Shown here: positions 54,031 through 61,616 of the stretch, piece by piece
Numbering within the stretch: the first letter of the stretch is position 1
How the letters are laid out: every line of letters begins with the position of its first letter
Origin: Natronogracilivirga saccharolytica
GTDB taxonomy: Bacteria; Bacteroidota; Rhodothermia; Balneolales; Natronogracilivirgulaceae
Direction: 5' to 3'
Length of the DNA stretch: 64,000 bases
NCBI RefSeq assembly: GCF_017921895.1
Contig: NZ_JAFIDN010000002.1
Coordinates: 62,001 to 126,000, forward strand
Program-made: the position numbers and the translations under genes
Notes under the pieces: generated by a model
Databases searched by the model: none
Told to the model about the DNA's origin: nothing
The model's input: the letters and a program-made list of their open reading frames with translations, nothing else

Positions 54031-54483
54031 TTGGAAACTCAAACAGTAAATACACGATACCGCAACGAAAGACACAGGGCAGTCGCCAATTTGCTGTTTA
54101 CCTACAACAATATCGCATCGCGGCTTCAAAAGATACTGCAGCCGCACAATCTCACTCTTCAACAGTTTAATGTCCTGCGTATCCTGGAACGGTTTCATCC
54201 TGAGCCTGTCTGCAACTTTGCCATTCGGGAGCAACTGCTGGATTCACGTTCCGATATCACACGTATTGTTGACCGTCTGATAAAGGAAGATCTTGCCATC
54301 CGCAAAATATGCGGTGAGGACCGGCGGAAAGTAAGCATAACAATCACCTCAAAAGGCCTTGAATTACTTGATGAATTGAAACCACTCCATCAGGATATGG
54401 ATGGTATTATGGACATGCTGGATGGCAACGAGCTGGAGGAGCTGAACAGACTCCTGGAAAAGATCCGCAGCCAACTCACTTGA
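54031..54483 (+). CDS. MarR-family transcriptional regulator
   Basis: A 150-residue winged-helix dimer read from a TTG start (METQTVNTRYRNERHRAVAN). The DNA-binding region has LTLQQFNVLRILERFHPEPV, REQLLDSRSDITRIVDRLIK and the wing CGEDRRKVSITITSKGLELL. The family senses phenolics, oxidants or other small molecules and often represses its own gene. A palindrome of MarR-like size lies upstream. The ECF sigma gene follows after 36 bp and may share the transcript. Confidence 0.9.
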   Translation: METQTVNTRYRNERHRAVANLLFTYNNIASRLQKILQPHNLTLQQFNVLRILERFHPEPVCNFAIREQLLDSRSDITRIVDRLIKEDLAIRKICGEDRRKVSITITSKGLELLDELKPLHQDMDGIMDMLDGNELEELNRLLEKIRSQLT

Positions 54484-54519
54484 TTTGACCATTTCCGTAC
54501 AACGTTTTTCGGAGAAAAC

Positions 54520-55098
54520 ATGAGCAACAGACTGACAGAAGAGGAAATTAAGAAGCAAGAGGACTTCAATGCGGAAATTATGCCGCATATTGATGCTACA
54601 TACAATTATGCGCTGCGCCTGACGACGGATCCGAACGATGCTGAAGATCTCCTTCAGGACAGTATTGTAAAGGCATTCCGCTTTTTCAACAGTTTCCAAA
54701 AAGGCACCAATGCCCGCGCCTGGCTATATCGCATTGTCAAAAATTCCTACATCAACAACTACCGGAAGGCTTCACGTCAGCCGCCGAAGGTTGATTATGA
54801 CGAAGTTGCCACTTATTACGAGACCATCCGCAGTGAACAGAGTGATACGACCGACCTCCAGGCCAGGTTTTACCGCAGTGAATATGACGATGATTTTAAA
54901 AAAGCACTGGACGAGCTTCCGGAAGATTTCAGAACCCCCCTGCTGCTTTGTGATGTAGAAGATTTCACCTACGAAGAAATTGCAAACATGCTTGATGTCC
55001 CCATTGGCACAGTGCGGTCCCGACTCCACCGCGGTCGCAGCCTGTTGAAGGAAAAAATCAAGGATATCGCAAAGAAAAGAGGGTACCTCAAGAATTAG
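54520..55098 (+). CDS. ECF-type RNA polymerase sigma factor
   Basis: A 192-residue two-domain sigma factor. Region 2 has ATYNYALRLTTDPNDAEDLL, QDSIVKAFRFFNSFQKGTNA and WLYRIVKNSYINNYRKASRQ; region 4 has LPEDFRTPLLLCDVEDFTYE and EIANMLDVPIGTVRSRLHRG. A GGAG lies just before the ATG. No anti-sigma gene is next to it. The length is slightly greater than most ECF factors because of an acidic insert between the domains. Its last 4 bp overlap the convergent NUDIX gene. Confidence 0.92.
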   Translation: MSNRLTEEEIKKQEDFNAEIMPHIDATYNYALRLTTDPNDAEDLLQDSIVKAFRFFNSFQKGTNARAWLYRIVKNSYINNYRKASRQPPKVDYDEVATYYETIRSEQSDTTDLQARFYRSEYDDDFKKALDELPEDFRTPLLLCDVEDFTYEEIANMLDVPIGTVRSRLHRGRSLLKEKIKDIAKKRGYLKN

Positions 55099-55679
55099 GA
55101 AGCACTGATCTTGAATGGTGCATTCTGCTGCCACCATTTCTCCGCTTTGAGCAGCAAAGCTATGCTTTTTCCGTCAGTGATATCACCGGCGTGAACCGCA
55201 TTGACAGCCTGGTAAAAAGGTACACGCACCGGCGCAAGAAATTCATCGGCATCAACGTGATTTGCCGAAAGCTCCAGGTCCCATGCCAGATAGAGATAAA
55301 TCACTTCATTGGTATAACCGATACAGGGATGAAATGCTCCCAGCGAAACCCATTGCCCTGCAGAAACGCCGGACTCCTCGTGCAGCTCTCTTCTGGCAGT
55401 TACAAACGGATCTTCCCCGCTGTCAATCTTTCCGGCCGGTACCTCCAGAAAATCCTGCTTCAAAGGATAACGGTACTGCCGCACCAGCTGCACATCCCCA
55501 TTTTGAAAAACTGGTAAAATGGCCGCCGCACCGGGATGATCGATCCACTCCCTGCCAGACTGTTTGCCGTCCGGCAGAAGAACCTGATCCTTGTAGACAT
55601 GCAGCAACGTTCCGGAAAAAATCTTATCTGACTTGATGGTTTTCTCAAAAAGCGAATTGTCACTTTCTTTCGCGTTCAT
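55095..55679 (-). CDS. NUDIX hydrolase (ADP-ribose pyrophosphatase-like)
   Basis: A 194-residue protein with a clear Nudix box: G-x5-E-x7-REL-x-EE-x-G in AGKIDSGEDPFVTARRELHE with ESGV following. The preceding strand QYRYPLKQDFLEVPAGK and the later CIGYTNEVIYLYLAWDLE resemble ADP-ribose pyrophosphatases, which hydrolyse ADP-ribose to AMP and ribose-5-phosphate. The substrate is inferred from similarity. It is convergent with the sigma factor gene, overlapping by 4 bp. Confidence 0.88.
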   Translation of the reverse strand: MNAKESDNSLFEKTIKSDKIFSGTLLHVYKDQVLLPDGKQSGREWIDHPGAAAILPVFQNGDVQLVRQYRYPLKQDFLEVPAGKIDSGEDPFVTARRELHEESGVSAGQWVSLGAFHPCIGYTNEVIYLYLAWDLELSANHVDADEFLAPVRVPFYQAVNAVHAGDITDGKSIALLLKAEKWWQQNAPFKISAS

Positions 55680-55820
55680 GCTTTAAATTTATATTTTAGG
55701 TTCACGGGTATGTTCGGGGTCAATTAAAGTACGACGATACACCCGATTAAGTAAAGTTTTATTAACTATGTCCTCGATGACGGGATATGCAACGAGCACA
55801 GTGAGAAATCCGGAGACAGC

Positions 55821-56414
55821 GTGACTGAGACCAGAAACATTGACGGGAAAATCATCCCGGTAAAAGATGAAGTTTTTACCATAGCCAACGCTATCTCACT
55901 GTCGCGGGCGCTGATCGCCATACCCATACTGTTTCTTCACCATGCCTCCGGTAAAGAAGCAAACTGGCTTATCGTGGCGATTATCGCCTATGCCTTCATT
56001 TCGGACTATCTGGACGGTTACTTTGCTCGCAAATTCAACCAGGTGACCGAGTTTGGCAAGGTCGCTGATCCTCTTGCTGACAAGATATGCGGCATCATCC
56101 TCTTTTTATACGGTGTGATCATCGATATAATCCCTGTTTTTTTTGTTGTCATTCTTCTTCTACGAGACGGGCTCATCCTGGTCGGGTCACTCATGATCAA
56201 GCGAAAAAGAGGCAAGTATGCGATGTCGGTGATGTCTGGAAAGGTGGCCGTCAATGTCCTGGCCATATACTGGATTGTAGCCTTCTTTTTTCCTGAAAGA
56301 GAAGAAACCATAGCATTTTTAATGTGGCTGAGTGTTATTTTGCTTATCTACTCTCTGGGCTCCTACGTTCATCGATATGTCATGATTCAGAAAAAAGGAG
56401 CCGAGTTTAACTGA
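55821..56414 (+). CDS. CDP-alcohol phosphatidyltransferase (PgsA-like)
   Basis: A 197-residue membrane enzyme read from a GTG. The CDP-alcohol motif is DYLDGYFARKFNQVTEFGKV followed by ADPLADK, fitting D-G-x2-A-R-x8-G-x3-D-x3-D. Six hydrophobic helices follow and precede it (FTIANAISLSRALIAIPILF, LFLYGVIIDIIPVFFVVILL). The closest well-known function is phosphatidylglycerophosphate synthase, but the class also makes phosphatidylserine and cardiolipin. It is 70 bp upstream of ftsY. Confidence 0.85.
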   Translation: MTETRNIDGKIIPVKDEVFTIANAISLSRALIAIPILFLHHASGKEANWLIVAIIAYAFISDYLDGYFARKFNQVTEFGKVADPLADKICGIILFLYGVIIDIIPVFFVVILLLRDGLILVGSLMIKRKRGKYAMSVMSGKVAVNVLAIYWIVAFFFPEREETIAFLMWLSVILLIYSLGSYVHRYVMIQKKGAEFN

Positions 56415-56484
56415 TTACCGAACAGATTCGGTTCTCCTTCATTTTCACAATTATTCTGATTCAAAATTAATTTACTGATTGACT

Positions 56485-57456
56485 ATGGGCCTGTTTGACA
56501 AACTGGGTTTTGGAAAAAAAGAAGAAAAGCTTCAGGAAGGACTGGAAAAAACACGCAGTGGATTCCTTGACAAAATCAGCAAAACACTTGTCGGAAAGGA
56601 CAAGGTGGATGATGAGGTGCTTGATGATCTTGAAGAGGTTCTGATCACATCTGATGTAGGTGTTAAAACAACTCTTGAGGTAATCCGCCGCATCGAAGAA
56701 AGAGTTGCAAGAGACAAATATGTAAGCAGTTCGGAACTCCAGAATATCCTTCGGGAAGAAATAACCGACCTTCTGATTGAAAATGAACCCGGCCGCCCGG
56801 CTGAATTTGATGCCGATCTTTCCAATAAACCCCACGTAATTATGGTCGTGGGAGTTAACGGGGTCGGAAAAACGACGACCATCGGAAAGTTGTCACACAT
56901 GTACAAAGAGGCGGGTAAAAACGTCATGCTCGGTGCAGGTGACACCTTCCGTGCAGGTGCAGTTGAGCAACTGAAGATCTGGAGTGAACGCGCCGGAGTT
57001 ACCTTGATTCAGCAGGGGCAGGGAGCCGATCCGGCCGCAGTTGCCTTTGACACCGTTGCCTCAGCAAAATCGAAAGGAGCCGATGTTGTTTTGGTGGACA
57101 CTGCCGGGAGACTCCACAACCGCAAGGCGCTTATGTCCGAACTTGGAAAAATAAAGCGGGTTATGGGCAAGGTGGTGGAAGGTGCTCCGCATGAAGTCCT
57201 GCTGGTACTGGATGCATCAACCGGACAAAACGCAATGCAGCAGGCAAAAGCATTTACCGAGGTGGTTGATGTTACCGGACTGGCATTGACAAAACTTGAC
57301 GGCACGGCAAAAGGCGGAATCGTCATCGGCATTTCCCACGAAATGTCTGTGCCCGTCAAGTATATCGGAGTTGGTGAGAAAATTGAAGACTTGCAGGTTT
57401 TTGAGCGTGCCGGTTTCGTCAATGCACTCTTTAGCAGGCAGTCTAAAGATAACTGA
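56485..57456 (+). CDS. ftsY: Signal recognition particle receptor FtsY
   Basis: A 323-residue SRP GTPase. The start at 56485 (MGLFDKLGFGKKEEKLQEGL) is the ATG two codons inside a TTG frame. It has a short N-region without the long acidic A domain of E. coli, then the NG domain: HVIMVVGVNGVGKTTTIGKL, GDTFRAGAVEQLKIWSE, VLVDTAGRLHNRKALM and TKLDGTAKGGIVIGISHEM, with IGVGEKIEDLQVF near the end. It docks the Ffh-ribosome complex at the membrane. The convergent M28 gene ends 4 bp away. Confidence 0.96.
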   Translation: MGLFDKLGFGKKEEKLQEGLEKTRSGFLDKISKTLVGKDKVDDEVLDDLEEVLITSDVGVKTTLEVIRRIEERVARDKYVSSSELQNILREEITDLLIENEPGRPAEFDADLSNKPHVIMVVGVNGVGKTTTIGKLSHMYKEAGKNVMLGAGDTFRAGAVEQLKIWSERAGVTLIQQGQGADPAAVAFDTVASAKSKGADVVLVDTAGRLHNRKALMSELGKIKRVMGKVVEGAPHEVLLVLDASTGQNAMQQAKAFTEVVDVTGLALTKLDGTAKGGIVIGISHEMSVPVKYIGVGEKIEDLQVFERAGFVNALFSRQSKDN

Positions 57457-57460
57457 TGAA

Positions 57461-59191
57461 TCAGCGTGACCTCATGGAAGGTATATCCGGCCTTTCATTT
57501 TTCATTCTCGGTATGTCACCGTCTTGTGCCATATTCCGCACAAATTCGTAAATAAATCCCGCCCGTTCATTTAACTGCGTCCAGCTGATCCGTTCAGCAG
57601 TATCAGACGGTCTGTGATAATGGTCGTGAAGTCCGGAGAAAAAGAACACAAACGGAATCCCTCTTTCACCAAAAGCCCACTGATCACTTCTTCTGTAAAG
57701 CATTTTGGGATGTGAAGGATCATTGTAATGTTCATCCAGTTTGATTTGTTGCTGATCTCCTGACTGATTGGTCTCTTCAAGCATTCTTTGAAGTTCCCGG
57801 GATACCATTCCCCCGCCTATAACATAGACATAGGGCTCGTCCGGATTGCCGGCATGGCGCTCATCGACAGCTCCAACCATGTCCACATTAATGCTGGTTA
57901 TGGTATTATCAAGATCATAAATCGGATTTTCGGCATAATAACGGGCTCCGAACAGCCCCCACTCCTCAGCCGCGGCATGAAGAAAGATCAATGTGCGGTC
58001 ATGCGGATTGCCTGCGTGTGAAGAAGCCGCTAATGTTCTTGCCAGCTCCATGATTACCGCAGTTCCGCTGGCATTGTCATCTGCGCCGCTGTAAACGATA
58101 TCATTTCGGTCATCAGGCTCCCCAAGACCGAGATGGTCGTAATGTGCTGAAATAATTACGGCATCATCACTCGCATCCTCATCATGCCCAGGCAGTACAG
58201 CAATGATATTCTCCTCTTCGATTTCTCTTCTGTTTATTTCAGGATGATTTCTGAAAATGTGTCCGGTCATCTCAGCTTCGGCGGTTGTTTCTGGTTCTTT
58301 CCAGTAAGCTCGGAGACTGTCAAGCTGCTGCCTGTTATCCAGACCGAGAATATCTTTTGCCACCCCCGGGTGTACAGAAACAGCCGTGCCGGCCGGACGC
58401 TCTGCATGACGAAATCTTTGCTCCGGTTTTCTGATGGCCAGCGGTCTGGGAAGCTGCTGTTTCATGGTTTCATACAAAACTTCCCATTTTTCAATGCTTT
58501 TTTCGGATATAAACATGACACCGGCAGCACCATGACGATTTACCATTTTTGAGACCATATCGGAACGGGACATGAACTCATCAGAGTCATTACGTTTAAG
58601 GCCTGACCCGGACGGCTCAAACATCAAAACCCATTTATCCCTGAAACCGGCATCTGAATCATCCGCGATACGATAGGAGTGATCACCGGGACCGAATCCT
58701 GCAAATACAACCGGTGATTTTACATTCTCAGAGCCGCCATGCAGCGGGAAAAAAAGCCCCGGTTCATTATTCGATGAGACGCTTTCAGCAATTCGCGATT
58801 GATACACAGCCGGAGTGTCCGGGTCTTCATTGATATACAGTGAATATTTCACATCCTCCCACATTTTACTTTCAAGAGTAAACGTTTGGCGGTGAAGCTC
58901 AAATCCTTCAAGTCCGGAAAACGTGTCCCTGCTATAGAAGTCAACCAGGTACCGGGATGCCAGTCTGGCGCCTTCCTGAGCTGTACCTCTCCCCTTTAGA
59001 GAATCCTGGGCCAGCACATTCAGATGATACTTTAATTGTGAAAGCGAGATGCTATCTTCTGACGATGCGGGTTCGTTGCCGTGCTCCTGCAAGGTGGAAA
59101 AAGCCGGATTTTGCAAAAAAAGCAAAAGCAGAATGGATAATAATCCGGTACAGAATCTGCTGCCTGCAGCTGGGTTTACATATGGAAGCAT
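57461..59191 (-). CDS. M28-family zinc peptidase, exported
   Basis: A 576-residue protein with an N-terminal export signal (SILLLLFLQNPAFSTLQEHG) and, at about 140-240, a PA-like insert (VKSPVVFAGFGPGDHSYRIA). The M28 zinc ligands are visible: His-Asp in AVIISAHYDHLGLG, Asp in YSGADDNASGTAVIMELA, Glu-Glu in HAAAEEWGLFGARYYAENP, Asp in SINVDMVGA and a late His in FSGLHDHYHRPSDTAERI. Such enzymes are aminopeptidases or glutamate carboxypeptidase-like. The substrate is not known. It is convergent with ftsY. Confidence 0.92.
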   Translation of the reverse strand: MLPYVNPAAGSRFCTGLLSILLLLFLQNPAFSTLQEHGNEPASSEDSISLSQLKYHLNVLAQDSLKGRGTAQEGARLASRYLVDFYSRDTFSGLEGFELHRQTFTLESKMWEDVKYSLYINEDPDTPAVYQSRIAESVSSNNEPGLFFPLHGGSENVKSPVVFAGFGPGDHSYRIADDSDAGFRDKWVLMFEPSGSGLKRNDSDEFMSRSDMVSKMVNRHGAAGVMFISEKSIEKWEVLYETMKQQLPRPLAIRKPEQRFRHAERPAGTAVSVHPGVAKDILGLDNRQQLDSLRAYWKEPETTAEAEMTGHIFRNHPEINRREIEEENIIAVLPGHDEDASDDAVIISAHYDHLGLGEPDDRNDIVYSGADDNASGTAVIMELARTLAASSHAGNPHDRTLIFLHAAAEEWGLFGARYYAENPIYDLDNTITSINVDMVGAVDERHAGNPDEPYVYVIGGGMVSRELQRMLEETNQSGDQQQIKLDEHYNDPSHPKMLYRRSDQWAFGERGIPFVFFFSGLHDHYHRPSDTAERISWTQLNERAGFIYEFVRNMAQDGDIPRMKNERPDIPSMRSR

Positions 59192-59295
59192 AGCCGTTAC
59201 ACGGTGAAATGAAGGTGACAGGTAATTTTTTCTGTAACTATGAGATTTATAAATGCGAAAAGAGTTTATTTCAGAAACAGAGGAAATTCCAATTG

Positions 59296-60045
59296 TTATG
59301 CGGACCTGGCAGGCCCCTGCAGCTCGTCGGGTGAAGGGAGCTCAAGATAAAACTCCGTCAGGGACTCTGTTATATAAAGCTTAAGCTGGCTTTCCTTAAG
59401 GAGTTCAAGTATCGCCAGAAAGGTAACAACAACATAAATCCTGGAAGTCATTCCGGCGCAAAGTTGTTTAAAAGACGATTTCCCATGTTTGCGCAGTTGT
59501 GAGATCACATAATCAGATTGTGTTTCAATATCGGTCTCGAACCGCTGTACATCATGATAATGCTCTGTGGTTACCGATTTCATGACGTTTTTAAACGCAG
59601 CCATGATGTCAATAAGGGAAACATCACGCAGAGCCTCGCCCTTTTGTTCGGCCTCAACATGGTCAGGTTCCGTAAAGCCGCGGTTATATGAGAATCTGGC
59701 TTTTTTGTCCAGATCATACATGTCCTCTGCAACTTCCTTGTAGCGCTTGTATTCGAGAAGTGCCTGGACAAGTTCATAACGTGGATCCTCCTCGCCGAAT
59801 TCGTCTTCCTCTCCCTCCGGTTCGGGAAGCATCATTTTGGCTTTGATAGCCATCAGTGTACTGGCCATGTATATAAACTCACTTGCGACACCAAGGTCCA
59901 GCTCATCAAGAAACCTGATGTAGTCCAGAAACTGCTCGGTAATATAGGATATGGGGATGTCGTATATGTCCAGCTCATCCCGCTTTATAAAAAAAAGAAG
60001 CAGATCGAGCGGCCCTTCAAAATTTTGCAGCTGCACACGGTACAT
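59296..60045 (-). CDS. scpA: Segregation and condensation protein A (ScpA)
   Basis: A 249-residue kleisin. Its N-terminus MYRVQLQNFEGPLDLLLFFI and DIYDIPISYITEQFLDYIRF are the typical ScpA start, followed by EFIYMASTLMAIKAKMMLPE. The middle is acidic, and the C-terminal winged helix has GMTSRIYVVVTFLAILELLK. ScpA bridges the SMC heads with ScpB in chromosome condensation. scpB and smc are not in the window. The gene is preceded by a 104-bp gap from M28 and faces the sigma factor gene. Confidence 0.92.
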   Translation of the reverse strand: MYRVQLQNFEGPLDLLLFFIKRDELDIYDIPISYITEQFLDYIRFLDELDLGVASEFIYMASTLMAIKAKMMLPEPEGEEDEFGEEDPRYELVQALLEYKRYKEVAEDMYDLDKKARFSYNRGFTEPDHVEAEQKGEALRDVSLIDIMAAFKNVMKSVTTEHYHDVQRFETDIETQSDYVISQLRKHGKSSFKQLCAGMTSRIYVVVTFLAILELLKESQLKLYITESLTEFYLELPSPDELQGPARSA

Positions 60046-60225
60046 AGATACAGGTTTAAATCATCTGATTTTACGGAAAAATGTGCGAAAATTATCCAAA
60101 ACGTGCTGTCATATTGAATATATTCAGGTATTGATGTTTATTGAATCAGCAGCATCAGAATATCATACTATCGGACGGCCTGATGTTTTCGATGGATTTA
60201 CAAACGCAGCTATCGGTTATAATTT

Positions 60226-60777
60226 ATGGATTACACAAAACTAGTGACAGCAATAAAAAAAGGATCCGGGGACGAGTTCCGGGTGCTTTATACCGATACG
60301 TTCAAAATACTCTGCTCCTACCTCCGAAGCACCATGAGGGCAGATCATCAGGATGCCGAAGACTGTGCACAGCATGCCATAATGAATGCCGTTGAACGCA
60401 TACAAAGTAACGCCATAAGAGAACCTGACAGTATATACTCTTATATGCTGCAGAGTGCAAGAAACCGATACCTGCGGATTCAATATGAAAACAAGCGCAG
60501 TAATTACCAGGATAATATGGAACCATATGTGCCAATTGAAGAACAAATAGACTCCCTTGTGGACAAGGAAGAACAAAAAGCATTGAGCGAATGCCTTGAA
60601 AATCTTTCTGAAGAGTCACGCAGCTTTATTGATTACTGGCTTTCCTATCCGGATATCCATGCCGGAGACATAGCTGAAGAAATGGGCATCTCAGTCAATA
60701 ATGTATGGATCCGAAAACACCGCATCGTGAAGAAGCTTGCCGAATGCGTCAAAAAAAAGATTGGAAAAAAAGTGTAA
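60226..60777 (+). CDS. RNA polymerase sigma factor, sigma-70/ECF type
   Basis: A 183-residue sigma factor with region 2 (DEFRVLYTDTFKILCSYLRS, DHQDAEDCAQHAIMNAVERI, IYSYMLQSARNRYLRIQYEN) and region 4 (LSECLENLSEESRSFIDYWL, HAGDIAEEMGISVNNVWIRK). It is unlike the other sigma factor (54520-55098) in sequence and in having a long linker. The membrane protein with TPR-like repeats follows after 51 bp on the same strand, an arrangement typical of a sigma/anti-sigma pair. The signal is unknown. Confidence 0.88.
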   Translation: MDYTKLVTAIKKGSGDEFRVLYTDTFKILCSYLRSTMRADHQDAEDCAQHAIMNAVERIQSNAIREPDSIYSYMLQSARNRYLRIQYENKRSNYQDNMEPYVPIEEQIDSLVDKEEQKALSECLENLSEESRSFIDYWLSYPDIHAGDIAEEMGISVNNVWIRKHRIVKKLAECVKKKIGKKV

Positions 60778-60828
60778 GGATTTACCGGCTGCGTTGTCTA
60801 CAGGTAAAATGATTAAGAATAAACTATT

Positions 60829-61587
60829 ATGAATAAAATCCCTCCAGGCGATATTGTTAAACAAATCGACGAATATCTGAAAGGACGTCTTGATAAAAAA
60901 GAGACGGACGAACTGTGGGAGTACATGCTTGAAAACCCGGAATTTTACAAATATCTCAAAATTCAGGCCGGTTTGCGGAAAAAACAGATGGACGATAAGA
61001 ATGATCCCGGTAACAAACCCGGAAAAATGGTCAAAGAAGACAAAAAGCCATGGCTTGTCGCACTGGCTGCGGTAATACTGATTACATTGATGTTTAACTT
61101 TTTCCGCAGTGGCAATGATGCTGAAATCAATCCCGTTACGGACAGCATCCCGCTTGCCTACCTGATAACTCCGGAAGTCGAACGTTCTTCCGACGAGGCA
61201 TTATCAGTTCTGGAGAGCCGGTTAATGGATATCTATTTTGATGCCGTTTCCGGATCTGCCGAACATGCAATTGCCCAATATAAAGAATTGTTACCGCAGG
61301 CAGACGATACAGAAAAGCAAACTATTTACTACAATCTTGGTGTCCTGAATTTTAACGCGGGCAATTACACCGCTTCAGCCCATGCTCTGGAAAATGTTGG
61401 CTGTGAAGCATCTTTTAATAATGTTCGTGCAGACAGGTGTCTTTGGATAAAGATGAACAGTTTCCTGGCTGTTGATGATCGTAATGAAGCAACGGTTTAT
61501 GCCCAAAAACTGGCTGAAATCAGCAGCTCATATCAGGAAGATGCGATAAATCTTCTGGGGCAGATCAACAGCCAGACAGAAGAATAG
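60829..61587 (+). CDS. Putative anti-sigma/TPR membrane protein
   Basis: A 252-residue protein. The cytoplasmic N-terminus (IVKQIDEYLKGRLDKKETDE, LENPEFYKYLKI) resembles the short helical start of Bacteroidota anti-sigma factors, then comes one membrane helix at about 80-99 (WLVALAAVILITLMFNFFR), and a periplasmic part with TPR-like helices (AEHAIAQYKELLPQADDTEK, YYNLGVLNFNAGNYTASAHA, ATVYAQKLAEISSSYQEDAI). No zinc-finger Cys motif is present. Position right after a sigma factor gene suggests it restrains that factor. It is not a named family and the assignment is inference. Confidence 0.6.
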   Translation: MNKIPPGDIVKQIDEYLKGRLDKKETDELWEYMLENPEFYKYLKIQAGLRKKQMDDKNDPGNKPGKMVKEDKKPWLVALAAVILITLMFNFFRSGNDAEINPVTDSIPLAYLITPEVERSSDEALSVLESRLMDIYFDAVSGSAEHAIAQYKELLPQADDTEKQTIYYNLGVLNFNAGNYTASAHALENVGCEASFNNVRADRCLWIKMNSFLAVDDRNEATVYAQKLAEISSSYQEDAINLLGQINSQTEE

Positions 61588-61616
61588 GCAAACGGAAAAC
61601 GATTGTCAGTAATGAT

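Noticed and set aside
60211-60226. TATAAT directly before the second sigma factor gene
   Set aside because: It ends three bases before the ATG, too close for a -10 element unless the message is leaderless, and the upstream spacing to a -35 is only 15 bp.
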